The translations under genes and the position numbers were made by a program. DNA of 64,000 nt from NCBI GenBank assembly GCA_020635975.1, contig JACJYT010000007.1, positions 62,001 to 126,000 on the forward strand. Reading direction: 5' to 3'. Source of the DNA: Chitinophagales bacterium. GTDB taxonomy: Bacteria; Bacteroidota; Bacteroidia; Chitinophagales; UBA8649. This document shows positions 44,566 through 54,104 of the stretch, piece after piece. Numbering within the stretch: the stretch's first letter is position 1; each line of letters opens with the position of its first letter. The notes under the pieces are model-generated. The model ran no database searches and was not told where the DNA came from. It saw only the letters and a program-made list of their open reading frames with translations.

Positions 44566-45024
44566 TTGGAAGAGTTTTTTTCGGCCTTATTGGTCTTCGG
44601 TTTATCTACAATCAAATTTCTTAGTGGCATAGTTACTTCCTTAGGCTTACACCAAGGTTTGTTACCTTCTTATGTTAGTACCGTAGGTGGCGGTATCATT
44701 GGTGTTTTTGTTTTTACTTTTTTTGGAGAGATAATTTCTATATGGTATAATAAATTGTTTCCGAATAGAACTAAACGAGTATTTACTTCCTGGAATCGCT
44801 TTATCGTAAAAGTGAGAAGAAACTTTGGACTTCCAGGTATTGCTTTTTTAACCCCATTATTATCTATTCCTATCGGCATTTTTCTTTCTTTATCCTTAAC
44901 AAAAGATAAAGGGAAAATACTTCTTTTCATGTTTGTTTCCTTTTTAGCATGGACAACAATTATATTTGTGCCGTACTATTTACTCGATATCAATCTTAAA
45001 GATTGGTTTTCAAGTATCTTTTAA
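44566..45024 (+). CDS. Small multi-pass membrane protein upstream of CtpA
   Basis: This 152-residue protein has three or four hydrophobic segments (about 5-22, 36-58, 90-112, 120-142). No in-frame ATG precedes the first membrane segment, so TTG at 44566 is the likely start. 'FGLPGIAFLTPLLSIPIGIF' loosely recalls the small multidrug-export/SNARE-associated type of membrane proteins, but I cannot name a family. It ends nine bases before ctpA on the same strand, so co-expression with the protease is likely. Confidence 0.65.
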   Translation: MEEFFSALLVFGLSTIKFLSGIVTSLGLHQGLLPSYVSTVGGGIIGVFVFTFFGEIISIWYNKLFPNRTKRVFTSWNRFIVKVRRNFGLPGIAFLTPLLSIPIGIFLSLSLTKDKGKILLFMFVSFLAWTTIIFVPYYLLDINLKDWFSSIF

Positions 45025-45033
45025 ATTTGTTTT

Positions 45034-46647
45034 ATGTTATCTAATAACGATGGTGCAAGTAAGACTTCCAAAGAAAGCTTACACCCACTTCTCATAGCAC
45101 TAGTTTTAGCCGGAGGTATTGTTCTAGGTTATTTAATTAATGCTGCATCTCCATCTAAGCCAAGTGTTTTTAGCTCGTACACCTACGATAAAATGGATGA
45201 TTTATTAGACTATATCGAAAACAATTATGTGGATTCTATAGACCGCAGCGAATTAGAAGAAAAGGCTATAGTAGAGCTATTAATGGATTTAGATCCACAT
45301 TCTTATTATATACCGGCTACGGAGATGGTGGGCATAGAAGAAGATATGCAAGGCAATTTTGAAGGTATTGGAGTACAATTCTTAATAGAGAAGGATACAG
45401 TAAGAATAGAATCTCCTATTCAAGGTGGACCTTCAGAAAAAGTAGGAATTGAAGCAGGAGATTTAATTATTACCATAGAAGACTCTTTAGTTGCGGGAGT
45501 AGGAATTACCAATAGTGATGTGATGAAGTTACTTAAAGGGCCTAAAGGCACCTCGGTAAATTTAGAAGTTTTGCGAAACTCTAAGATTTTAGCTTTTACT
45601 ATCGTTCGAGATAAAATTCCTTTATATAGCGTGGATATCGCTTATTTGATTAAGGACAAAACAGGCTATTTAAAAATCAATAGATTTAGCGCTACTACCT
45701 ACGATGAATTCATGAAAGGCATGGAAGAGCTATTAGATCAAGGGATGGAAAGTTTAATTCTTGATTTGAGAAATAATCCAGGAGGCTACCTACAAGCCGC
45801 TGTAGATATTGCAGATGAATTTTTATCCGATAAAAAATTAATTGTTTATACCGAAGGCTTGCACCAAAGAAAATACGAATACAGTGCTGGTAAAAAGGGT
45901 GTTTTTGAAAAGGGCAAATTAGTAGTACTTCTTGATCAAAATTCAGCTTCTGCAAGTGAAATCTTGGCAGGTGCCATCCAAGACTGGGATAGAGGTTTAA
46001 TAATAGGAAGAAGAAGTTTTGGAAAGGGCTTGGTACAAGATCAACATCTTTTTCCTGATAATTCTGCACTTCGTTTAACTATTGCTAGATATTATACGCC
46101 TTCAGGTAGAAGTATTCAAAAACCTTATGAAGATAAGCAAGCTTATTTCTTAGAGCTAGATGAACGCTATCTAGATGGGGAACTTTTGGGACTAGATTCT
46201 AATCAGAACAAACAGGACACCGTAAAATACTATACACTAATCGAAAAGAAAGAGGTGTATGGAGGAGGGGGCATCTCTCCAGATATATTCGTACCAATAG
46301 ATACGAGCTATGCCAACCTTTTTGTGGCACAATTACGAGCTTCAATTTTGCCTTTCTTACATGATTACAAGGCAAAAAATGAGAGTGAATTGACGAAATA
46401 TGAACTTGACGATTTTGTACAGAAATTTCAAGTAAGCGATAAGATGCTTGGTGATTTTATAAGTTTCGCACAGAAACAAAGTTCAGTTGAATTGGGTGGT
46501 TTAAATGCCACTTATTCTAGGGGTTTAAAAATCCTTTTAAAAGCGAATTTAGCAAAGCAGCTATTTTATAATGAAGGCTTCTTTAAAGCCATCAATCAAG
46601 AAGATCAATTAATTTTGGAAGCAATAAAAAGTATCGAAGGAAATTAA
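45034..46647 (+). CDS. ctpA: C-terminal processing peptidase (S41)
   Basis: This 537-residue protease has an N-terminal membrane anchor (about 19-38), a helical lead, a PDZ domain (about 100-185, with 'MQGNFEGIGVQFLIEKDTV') and an S41 catalytic domain. The nucleophile Ser lies in 'LLDQNSASASEILAGAIQDW' and the Lys base in 'RRSFGKGLVQDQ'. It is predicted to trim periplasmic proteins from their C-termini. A C-terminal extension of about 150 residues follows the core. It overlaps the stop of convergent tdk by four bases. Confidence 0.93.
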   Translation: MLSNNDGASKTSKESLHPLLIALVLAGGIVLGYLINAASPSKPSVFSSYTYDKMDDLLDYIENNYVDSIDRSELEEKAIVELLMDLDPHSYYIPATEMVGIEEDMQGNFEGIGVQFLIEKDTVRIESPIQGGPSEKVGIEAGDLIITIEDSLVAGVGITNSDVMKLLKGPKGTSVNLEVLRNSKILAFTIVRDKIPLYSVDIAYLIKDKTGYLKINRFSATTYDEFMKGMEELLDQGMESLILDLRNNPGGYLQAAVDIADEFLSDKKLIVYTEGLHQRKYEYSAGKKGVFEKGKLVVLLDQNSASASEILAGAIQDWDRGLIIGRRSFGKGLVQDQHLFPDNSALRLTIARYYTPSGRSIQKPYEDKQAYFLELDERYLDGELLGLDSNQNKQDTVKYYTLIEKKEVYGGGGISPDIFVPIDTSYANLFVAQLRASILPFLHDYKAKNESELTKYELDDFVQKFQVSDKMLGDFISFAQKQSSVELGGLNATYSRGLKILLKANLAKQLFYNEGFFKAINQEDQLILEAIKSIEGN

Positions 46648-47231
46648 TTCTTTCCTTGCTTAGCCATGCCTTCTTTATAGCACTTTCTACATCTCGGCTC
46701 GTAACTTTCCATCTCACCTAACATAACAGTTTTGTTGTTAGAAACTGTCCTATACGAATGCACGGCAATATCCCCACAAACAACACAAATTGCGTGTACC
46801 TTGGTAATATAGTCGGCTATACTAAGTAGTGCTGGCATAGGACCAAAGGGCTTGCCTAAGAAATCCATATCCAAACCGGCAATAATTACTCGAGTTCCTC
46901 TATTGGCTAGCTTTTCGCAAACAGCTACTAACTCCATATCGAAAAATTGAGCTTCATCTATGCCCACCACCTCAACACCATCTGCAAGCAGTAAAATATT
47001 TTCAGAATGACTAACTGGGGTACTTCTTATCTTATTTTTATCGTGAGAAACGACCTCATTTTCATCGTAGCGAACGTCAATTTCGGGCTTAAATATCTCT
47101 ACCGACTTGTTAGCAATGATAGCACGCTTTAGTCTTCGTATAAGTTCTTCCGTTTTTCCTGAAAACATAGAGCCACATACAACTTCTATCCAGCCCTTTT
47201 TATCCTTATTTAAACTCGGTTCGATAAACAT
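46644..47231 (-). CDS. tdk: Thymidine kinase
   Basis: This 195-residue type II thymidine kinase phosphorylates thymidine in the salvage pathway. It has P-loop 'GSMFSGKTEELIRR', catalytic Glu in 'VVGIDEAQFFD' and a zinc-binding lasso with CVVC and CRKC. Length is typical. A perfect -7 motif lies only five bases upstream of the ATG, so the mRNA would be leaderless or nearly so. Confidence 0.95.
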   Translation of the reverse strand: MFIEPSLNKDKKGWIEVVCGSMFSGKTEELIRRLKRAIIANKSVEIFKPEIDVRYDENEVVSHDKNKIRSTPVSHSENILLLADGVEVVGIDEAQFFDMELVAVCEKLANRGTRVIIAGLDMDFLGKPFGPMPALLSIADYITKVHAICVVCGDIAVHSYRTVSNNKTVMLGEMESYEPRCRKCYKEGMAKQGKN

Positions 47232-47236
47232 CGAAA

Positions 47237-47244
47237 CAAAAATA
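47237..47244 (-). promoter_or_regulatory. Candidate -7 element (TATTTTTG) for tdk
   Basis: Exact TAnnTTTG match ending five bases before the tdk ATG; implies a leaderless transcript. Confidence 0.4.
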
Positions 47245-47322
47245 CAAGCTATTAGATAAGAAATGCCTTCTTTAAATAAATTTTTTTAAGTTAATTTCGT
47301 TCTTGCTATAAAAGGAAGCATT

Positions 47323-47928
47323 ATGACAACAACAGAAGAAGTGAAATTACTCTTAGATAAGGTAAATTTATTATTTAATGTTTTTGCTAAAGAAGATTTA
47401 GCTAATATTTCAGCTCTTGAAAAACAGCTTCTGAAGGAGCAAGTTCAAAACTTACTCCATAAAATCGATGACTTAGGCCAAGAAACAAAAGAAAGTGTAG
47501 TATCTAAGTTAGATCGTAATGAAACACCACAAATAGAACCAAAAGCTGAAGTAATAACAAGAGAAGAAGCAAAACCCGAAGTAAAGCCAATGGTTGAAGA
47601 AGCAAAGAAGAACTTAAATGTGGAAGAGGCGGTACAAATTCCTAGAGAAGAATCTAAAGCTTCTAGTAGTTTAAGCAAGCCAACGAGAACCATGCAGCAA
47701 ATAATAGATTTAAATAAGAGCTTTATCTTTCGATCTGAACTTTTCAAAGGTGATAATGAAGCTTATCTTAGTTTTATAGCAAAGCTGAATACCATAGAAG
47801 AAGAGGAAGCCTCTGTAGCTTATGTGAACAAAATAGTGGCAGAAAGAAATTGGGATTTGGAAGATAAGGTCGTTGAATTGATGTTTAAAGCTGTCGAAAA
47901 ACGCTTTACTCCTTTATTACAAAATTAG
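47323..47928 (+). CDS. Hypothetical protein with acidic linker
   Basis: This 201-residue protein has a helical N-terminus (about 1-60), a low-complexity Glu/Lys/Pro-rich middle (about 65-130) and a conserved-looking helical C-terminus ('IIDLNKSFIFRSELFKGDNE', 'YLSFIAKLNTIEEEEASVAY'). I recall similar hypothetical proteins in Bacteroidota beside tdk but know no function. There is no signal peptide or membrane segment. It ends three bases before the acyltransferase gene, so it begins that operon. Confidence 0.75.
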   Translation: MTTTEEVKLLLDKVNLLFNVFAKEDLANISALEKQLLKEQVQNLLHKIDDLGQETKESVVSKLDRNETPQIEPKAEVITREEAKPEVKPMVEEAKKNLNVEEAVQIPREESKASSSLSKPTRTMQQIIDLNKSFIFRSELFKGDNEAYLSFIAKLNTIEEEEASVAYVNKIVAERNWDLEDKVVELMFKAVEKRFTPLLQN

Positions 47929-47931
47929 ATT

Positions 47932-48525
47932 TTGAAAGAAAGGATAAAAAATATTCTAATCGCTCTCGACGATAGTTTGTTTCGCTTTGTAGTGAAACTA
48001 GCTTATCCTGCTTATGAAAGACCAAGAAGGGGATATCAATACAATTTCAAAATCCTTTCTAGTTATTTTATTGCTCAGAAAATACTTAGAATTAATGCAG
48101 CAGTTCCTTGGCCAGTGCATTTCACCTCTAAGGTGCTTGGAGTAGAACACATAGAGAAGGGAATTTGCTGTGATCCGGGAGACAATATTGGTGTATATAT
48201 CAATGCCTATGGCGGTTTAAAACTAGGAAATAATGTAAATATTGGTCAAAATTCTGTGATTACCACTACCAATCACTACAAATATGATCATAGAAAATTG
48301 TCTACTACTAAAGGAGTAGTAATAGGATCGAATGTATGGATAGGAGCGAACTGCTCCATTGTTGCTGGGAGTAAAATAGGCGACAATGTAACTATTGGTG
48401 CTGGCTGTGTAATTAGAGGAGAAATTCCATCTAACTGTACGGTGATTAATTCGAATACATCTTTAAGCTTCATTCCAAAATCCAAGGATTATGAATGGGA
48501 TTGTACCAAAGATGAACTTATATGA
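47932..48525 (+). CDS. Hexapeptide-repeat acyltransferase
   Basis: This 197-residue protein starts at TTG. The C-terminal two thirds is a left-handed beta-helix of hexapeptide repeats ('LGNNVNIGQNSVITTTNHYK', 'GSNVWIGANCSIVAGSKIGD'), with a His-containing loop ('TTNHYKYDH') typical of O-acetyltransferases of the serine/maltose acetyltransferase type. It probably acetylates a sugar of a surface polysaccharide, since the next gene, overlapping by four bases (ATGA), encodes a flippase. Confidence 0.85.
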   Translation: MKERIKNILIALDDSLFRFVVKLAYPAYERPRRGYQYNFKILSSYFIAQKILRINAAVPWPVHFTSKVLGVEHIEKGICCDPGDNIGVYINAYGGLKLGNNVNIGQNSVITTTNHYKYDHRKLSTTKGVVIGSNVWIGANCSIVAGSKIGDNVTIGAGCVIRGEIPSNCTVINSNTSLSFIPKSKDYEWDCTKDELI

Positions 48526-49790
48526 TTCAGCGTCTATTTAAATCTAGCTTTTTAAAATTTACCTCTATTGTCTTTTTAGGGAATTTTTTGGCTCAAGTTC
48601 TCTTTTTTTTGGCCTTCGTATACTTTGCTAGATATTTCGAAAAGGAAGTAATAGGCATCTATACGGTTTTCATTTCTCTTTCTATTTTGTTAGCTATACC
48701 AGCCACTGGAAGGTACGAACTAGCCATTATGCTCCCAAAAAAGCTCAGCGAAGCAGCCTCTTTGCTTCTTATTGCCTTAGTCTTGGCGTTTCTTTTTTCG
48801 CTTTTACTTGCACTACTTCTAGCCACACTACCTCTCCAGGCTTATTTTAACAAATTAGAACGATTGGATGAATTTTTATTATTGCTTCCCATAGGGGTAT
48901 TTTTCATGGCTTCCTTTCAAAGCTTCAACATTTACTACAACAAGTTAGGTTATTTTAAGTGGAATGCATTTGCTAAAATTATACAATCTGGTGGCATGTT
49001 TGCTTTTAGTATTTTTCTTGGTAATTACTTTGGTTTTAGTGCCTTGGCTCTAATCTTAGCATGGGTATTAAGTCATCTCTTAAGTTTTACCCTTTACCTT
49101 GTCTTGTTTATCATAAGCAGAGAAAAGCAAAGTTTAGCAGAAAGTTTTGCCCTAATTAAAAGTTACAAGCGCTATCCGAGTGTCTCTTTATTGTCTAACT
49201 TCTTAAATACACTATCTATAGAGTTACCCAATTACTTTATTCCTAGTTTTTGGGGTAATTCTGTGCAAGCTCTTTATGCATATGGCGCGAGAATTGCAGG
49301 AATGCCTAGAAATTTTATTGCGGCGGCTGTTGGCGAAGTTTTTTACAGCTCATCTAGTTTACTCGCTAAGGAAAATAAAGAAGAACTTTATTTACACCTT
49401 AAAAAAATTACCCGTTCCCTTTTTCTTTTTGCTGTGAGTATTTATGCTTTAGGAATGCTAAGCAGTTGGTACCTTTTTCCTTTGGTATTTGGTGCCGAAT
49501 ATAAGGCTGCAGTACCTTATTTTAATTGGCTGGCCATCGCTTCAATTTTTCTTTTTATCCAATCGCCAATATCCGTTATTAGCGATGTGATAGGGAAGTT
49601 GAAACCTCCACTATATTTCACCATGGTATCCTTAGTCTGTAAGTTCTCTGCTTTAGCTTTTGCAGCCTATTACCTTGCAAATCCTATCCACATGATTGCC
49701 TTATATGCCTTGGTAAGTTCTGCCTTATCCTTCTTTTGGATAAACTACTTGTTTAAAATGACTAAAGATTTTAAAGAAAATGTAATTTAA
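48522..49790 (+). CDS. Polysaccharide flippase (Wzx-like)
   Basis: This 422-residue integral membrane protein has about 12 hydrophobic segments and opens 'FTSIVFLGNFLAQVLFFLAF', as in MOP-superfamily polysaccharide exporters. It would move lipid-linked sugars across the inner membrane. It is coupled to the acyltransferase by an ATGA overlap. No glycosyltransferase or polymerase genes are next to it, so the rest of the pathway lies elsewhere. Confidence 0.88.
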   Translation: MIQRLFKSSFLKFTSIVFLGNFLAQVLFFLAFVYFARYFEKEVIGIYTVFISLSILLAIPATGRYELAIMLPKKLSEAASLLLIALVLAFLFSLLLALLLATLPLQAYFNKLERLDEFLLLLPIGVFFMASFQSFNIYYNKLGYFKWNAFAKIIQSGGMFAFSIFLGNYFGFSALALILAWVLSHLLSFTLYLVLFIISREKQSLAESFALIKSYKRYPSVSLLSNFLNTLSIELPNYFIPSFWGNSVQALYAYGARIAGMPRNFIAAAVGEVFYSSSSLLAKENKEELYLHLKKITRSLFLFAVSIYALGMLSSWYLFPLVFGAEYKAAVPYFNWLAIASIFLFIQSPISVISDVIGKLKPPLYFTMVSLVCKFSALAFAAYYLANPIHMIALYALVSSALSFFWINYLFKMTKDFKENVI

Positions 49791-49802
49791 AGCGGGATTT
49801 TT

Positions 49803-49810
49803 TAACTTTG
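49803..49810 (+). promoter_or_regulatory. Candidate -7 element (TAACTTTG) for the TPR gene
   Basis: Exact TAnnTTTG match ending eight bases before the ATG at 49819, so the leader would be zero to three bases. Confidence 0.4.
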
Positions 49811-49818
49811 ATAAAGTC

Positions 49819-51522
49819 ATGAAGCAAGCCAAATTACTTTTTGTACTATTCTTTTGTCTTAGCAGTTTAAATTCTAAGGCGCAATTTTTGGATCTTTCCG
49901 AATACAATATCCTCTACAAGCAAGGGAAGTATCAAGATGCATGGATAGCTATTATGATGCAAACTGCAATTACCCAGGAAGAGCAAAAACTAAAGAGCAT
50001 TTCCTTAGCTCGAGTTAACTACAATTTAGGTCAATACAAGCAATGTTTAGATGAACTTACTAAACTACAAGATCCTCGTTATGATGCTCTGCTTGCTATG
50101 ACTTACTTTAAATTGGATAGTTTTCATCAATTAATACATCTAATAAACAATGATGAACATTTAGAAAGTTATAACGACACTATTTATCTAGTATTGGCAG
50201 ACGCTCAATTTAAGATTGGGCGTTTTGAAGAGGCTATTATCAAGTATAGAATGATCCAAGTTTTAGACAAAAATTATAGCTATACTATCTTTAAAAAACT
50301 TGGTATTGCCGAGTACTATTTTGGCATGTATTTCAACGCTATGGAAAATCTTCAAAAAGCTTTAGCGGTACTTCCTAGTGATTATGAAATTTATAGTTAT
50401 TTAGGGATGAGCTATTTTAATGTTCATAATATTGATAAAGCGATAAGAACGCTGCGACAAGGAATTGACCCAAAAGATCCACTTAGTGCGGAGTGTGCCG
50501 TAAACCTAGGTTTAGTATATGATGAAATCTTAGAGTACGACAGTTCCTTATGGGTGCTAGAAGATGCCTTAGAAATAGATAGTAATAGGCTAGATGCCTA
50601 TTATTTTCTTGGAAATATTCATTACAACAGGAAGCAGTACGAAAAAAGCAATTTCTATTACACCAAATTACTTAGTTTGAATCCGAAATTTGAATATGCC
50701 TATGAACCACTTGCCAATTCACTTTTCTTTAGTGGCTTATATGATGAGGCCATTAACAAATATCGACAATCTACCTACTTTAATGGTAATGACCCGAAAT
50801 CCTTTAATTTAATAGGTATATGTTATTTACAGAAGAAAGACTACATAACCGCCTTTCATTATTTTGAGGAAGCAGCTAAAGTTTCTCCAGATTACGGATT
50901 AGCTTACTTTAATCTGGCAAGTTTAGCATTTGATCAAGCTTGGTACGATGAAGCCATAAGCTATTGTTCCTACGCCTTAAAGTCGAATCCCGAAGATGGT
51001 GACATTCATTTTCTTTTAGGAAGAACTTACATTCAATTAGGCATGTTAGATCAAGCACAAAGTAGTCTAGAATCTTGCATTAAATACAATTCTTTAAATG
51101 CAAATGCTTATCGCTATTTAGGAGACATTTGCCTAATGAAAAATGAAAAAAGAAAAGCATCATTTTACTATGGTTTTCATACTATACTCGACCCAAGTAG
51201 CTTTGATGGTTTCTATTATCTTGGTTTGAACCAGTTTAACCTTAGTGATTTTAACGAATCTAAGAAAAGTCTTAGCAAAGCTTTAGAAATTCAGAATGAC
51301 TCTTATTCTTGCAAAATTGCCTTGGCAAAAACCTTAATTAAGTTAGGCGAAAATGCACAAGCCTTAGTGCTTTTGGAGGAGGCTTATCAAGTAGAAAGTT
51401 CTGCTAAACTGTGTTTGATATTAAGTATTGCACACAAAAACTTAAAAAATAAGAATGAGGCACGCTATTTCGAAGAATTAGCTTACGAAATTGACCCGGT
51501 TCTAAAAAATTACATTTTCTAG
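49819..51522 (+). CDS. Secreted tetratricopeptide-repeat protein
   Basis: This 567-residue protein has a signal peptide (about 1-21, ending 'SKAQF') and then about 13 TPR units almost to its end, such as 'AVNLGLVYDEILEYDSSLWV', 'AYYFLGNIHYNRKQYEKSNF' and 'IHFLLGRTYIQLGMLDQAQS'. There is no T9SS tail or lipobox, so it is probably periplasmic and acts as a protein-binding scaffold. Its partners cannot be named. It stands alone between the flippase operon and the M1 peptidase gene. Confidence 0.88.
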   Translation: MKQAKLLFVLFFCLSSLNSKAQFLDLSEYNILYKQGKYQDAWIAIMMQTAITQEEQKLKSISLARVNYNLGQYKQCLDELTKLQDPRYDALLAMTYFKLDSFHQLIHLINNDEHLESYNDTIYLVLADAQFKIGRFEEAIIKYRMIQVLDKNYSYTIFKKLGIAEYYFGMYFNAMENLQKALAVLPSDYEIYSYLGMSYFNVHNIDKAIRTLRQGIDPKDPLSAECAVNLGLVYDEILEYDSSLWVLEDALEIDSNRLDAYYFLGNIHYNRKQYEKSNFYYTKLLSLNPKFEYAYEPLANSLFFSGLYDEAINKYRQSTYFNGNDPKSFNLIGICYLQKKDYITAFHYFEEAAKVSPDYGLAYFNLASLAFDQAWYDEAISYCSYALKSNPEDGDIHFLLGRTYIQLGMLDQAQSSLESCIKYNSLNANAYRYLGDICLMKNEKRKASFYYGFHTILDPSSFDGFYYLGLNQFNLSDFNESKKSLSKALEIQNDSYSCKIALAKTLIKLGENAQALVLLEEAYQVESSAKLCLILSIAHKNLKNKNEARYFEELAYEIDPVLKNYIF

Positions 51523-51641
51523 ATTTTCACTAGCTTTTCCATCCTAGCCTTGCAGAAATGATCGGATAGTTTCGCTTCGAGATTTATATAAATTAATGAA
51601 CAAATTACTTAACTTTAGCGCTGTCAACAAGCCGTCTATTG

Positions 51642-54101
51642 ATGAAACTAGGTTTAAGTATCTTGCTCTTATTGCTGTATTTTTCAGCTTTTTCTCAAAG
51701 TAATTCAAATCCCTATTCTTGTTATTCTAATAAGAAGGGAGCCAAATATGGCGAAAAAAGCGCTTTAGATAATAGAAGCGACACGCTTGATATTGAATCT
51801 TTTATACTTCATATGGATGTTCAAGATTGGAACGCTAGAAATTTAGTAGCAAAAGCCGAATTGCAATTAAAGGCCTTAAAAAATAATGTTGGCTCTATAA
51901 GCTTAGATCTATTAGGATTAAGCGTAGATTCTGTGAAGCAGAATGCTCAAAGTTTGAATTACACCTACAACGATACGCTTTTAGTGGTTCAATTTGCCAA
52001 TAGTTTAGCCTTAAATAGTTTGGCTAACATAGAGATTTTCTATCATGGTACTCCAGTTCAAAATGCTGGTGATTGGGGTGGTTTTTATTGGAACAACACT
52101 TATGCCTTTAATATTGGTGTAAGTTTCCTTGAAGATCCCCATAATTATGGTAGGGTTTGGTTTCCTTGTTTTGACAATTTTGTAGAGCGAGCCTTATTCG
52201 AATATTACATTACAACTTCAGCCAACAGAAAGGCTTTTTGTGGAGGCTTACTAATAGAAGAAATCGATAATGTAGACGGAAGTAAAACATGGCATTGGCG
52301 CATGTCGCAGGAAATTCCGAGTTACTTAGCCTCTATGGCGGTATCGGACTACCAAACTCTTAATTCTTCTTATACCAATATTAACAACCAAGTAATTCCA
52401 ATTCAATTAGCAGCTCGAGCAGCAGATACCACCGCTCTTAAAAACTCATTTCTTAACTTAAATAATGCTCTCGAATGTTTTGAAACATCTTATGCACCCT
52501 ATGCTTGGGATAGAGTAGGTTACTGTTTAAGCTCATTCAATTCGGGCGCTATGGAACATGCTTGCAATATTAATTATATGCGCAATGCCGTAACAGGTTC
52601 TACGGCTAATGAAACCTTGATGGCACATGAACTTTCCCATCATTGGTGGGGAAACCTAATTACTTGCTCGAAAGCCGAAGACATGTGGCTTAATGAAGGC
52701 TGGGCAAGCTATTCAGAAGCTTTGTTTACCGAATTTGTTTATGGTACGGAGGCTTATAAAGACTATTCTAGAGATAATCATGATAAAGTACTTCGCTTAA
52801 TTCATATTAATGATGGTGCTTATTATCCTGTTTCGGGTGTTCCAAGCGAGCAAACTTACAGCTCTACGGTTTACGATAAAGGGGCAGACATGGCGCATAC
52901 CATTAGAGGAATTTTAGGCGACAGTGTATTCTTTAACTGCTTAAACAGCTTCTTACTAGATTATTCGTTTCAGGATGTTAGTTCTACACTTTTTCAAAAC
53001 CATCTTAGCGCCTGTTCTGGCAAAGACTTAAGTAGCTTTTTTAATACTTGGATTTTTGAAAAAGGATTTCATCATTACAGCTTAGGAAGTGTTAGCATTC
53101 TGGAAGAAGGCAATACGGCCATTGTTGAAGGCTCTGTAGTAGAAAAATTATGGGAAAACGGAAGCTATACGGAATATTTAAGCATACCAATTAGCTTTTT
53201 CAGCGAAAATATGGAACGTTATGATGCCAATGTGCTTGTTTATGGAGAGTGTTCTAGTTTCCGCTTGAATCTTCCTTTTGTTCCCGTATTCTACGCTTTA
53301 GATATGGAAGAAAGAATTCAAGATGCCACGGTCGATAAGTATAGTTTCCTCTCTCAAACTGGCAGCCATAACTTTGGTTTAGCTCGAATTGAACTAGATG
53401 TTAAAAGCATTAACGATTCCGTTTTAGTTCGCGCAGAACATCATTACATTAAACCCGATGCCTTTCAAAATCCGGTTCCGGGTCTTCATCTATCTCCTAA
53501 TCGATATTGGAGTCTCGGAGGGGTTTGGAAGGATGGCTTTTCTGCAGATGCCATCTTCCAATACAATGGTAGTACTAGTCAGAATTTAGGTTATTTAGAT
53601 AATGCTTTTATTACAAGTTCAGAGGATAGTTTAGTTCTCCTTTTTAAAGCAAAGCATCAAGATGATTGGAGCTTAGTTGATTCCTTCGAAGTTTTTACTC
53701 AAGGCAGCGTTTTTAACAAGCAGGGTTATATAAAGGTCTACGATGTTAAAATGGGTGATTATGCTATGGCAATCTATGACCATAGTATAGCTAGTGACTC
53801 TTCCATTTTTAGTGCGTGTGAGTTCACGGGAGTATATACCATAGAAAGATTTAAGAAACTTTTAAAAATATATCCTGTCCCTGCCAACCAATACTTTAAT
53901 GTAGAATTTTTAGATGAGAACAAAGATATGTTACAACTCAGCGTAGTGAATATTCTAGGCAAAGAAGTATTTCATTACCGGGTTAAGCCTTTTGAAAACT
54001 CGGTAAAAATAAGCACAGAAAACTGGGCAAAAGGTACTTATATTCTTAAAATTGAACGCAAAGATCAAGTGGTATATACCGAAAAAATACAGGTGAATTA
54101 A
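51642..54101 (+). CDS. Secreted M1-family aminopeptidase with T9SS tail
   Basis: This roughly 819-residue enzyme starts at the ATG (51642) rather than the TTG three bases earlier. It has a signal peptide to about residue 19 and an N-terminal beta domain. The M1 catalytic region has 'NSGAMEHACN' (the GxMEN-like substrate motif, here with His for Asn), zinc motif HELSH at 329-333 and the third ligand E352 in 'WLNEGWASYSEA'. The last 75 residues ('LLKIYPVPANQYFNVEF' to 'YTEKIQVN') are a type A T9SS sorting domain, so the enzyme is secreted or surface-bound. It should trim N-terminal residues from peptides. It converges on the phosphatase gene three bases away. Confidence 0.93.
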   Translation: MKLGLSILLLLLYFSAFSQSNSNPYSCYSNKKGAKYGEKSALDNRSDTLDIESFILHMDVQDWNARNLVAKAELQLKALKNNVGSISLDLLGLSVDSVKQNAQSLNYTYNDTLLVVQFANSLALNSLANIEIFYHGTPVQNAGDWGGFYWNNTYAFNIGVSFLEDPHNYGRVWFPCFDNFVERALFEYYITTSANRKAFCGGLLIEEIDNVDGSKTWHWRMSQEIPSYLASMAVSDYQTLNSSYTNINNQVIPIQLAARAADTTALKNSFLNLNNALECFETSYAPYAWDRVGYCLSSFNSGAMEHACNINYMRNAVTGSTANETLMAHELSHHWWGNLITCSKAEDMWLNEGWASYSEALFTEFVYGTEAYKDYSRDNHDKVLRLIHINDGAYYPVSGVPSEQTYSSTVYDKGADMAHTIRGILGDSVFFNCLNSFLLDYSFQDVSSTLFQNHLSACSGKDLSSFFNTWIFEKGFHHYSLGSVSILEEGNTAIVEGSVVEKLWENGSYTEYLSIPISFFSENMERYDANVLVYGECSSFRLNLPFVPVFYALDMEERIQDATVDKYSFLSQTGSHNFGLARIELDVKSINDSVLVRAEHHYIKPDAFQNPVPGLHLSPNRYWSLGGVWKDGFSADAIFQYNGSTSQNLGYLDNAFITSSEDSLVLLFKAKHQDDWSLVDSFEVFTQGSVFNKQGYIKVYDVKMGDYAMAIYDHSIASDSSIFSACEFTGVYTIERFKKLLKIYPVPANQYFNVEFLDENKDMLQLSVVNILGKEVFHYRVKPFENSVKISTENWAKGTYILKIERKDQVVYTEKIQVN

Positions 54102-54104
54102 TAT

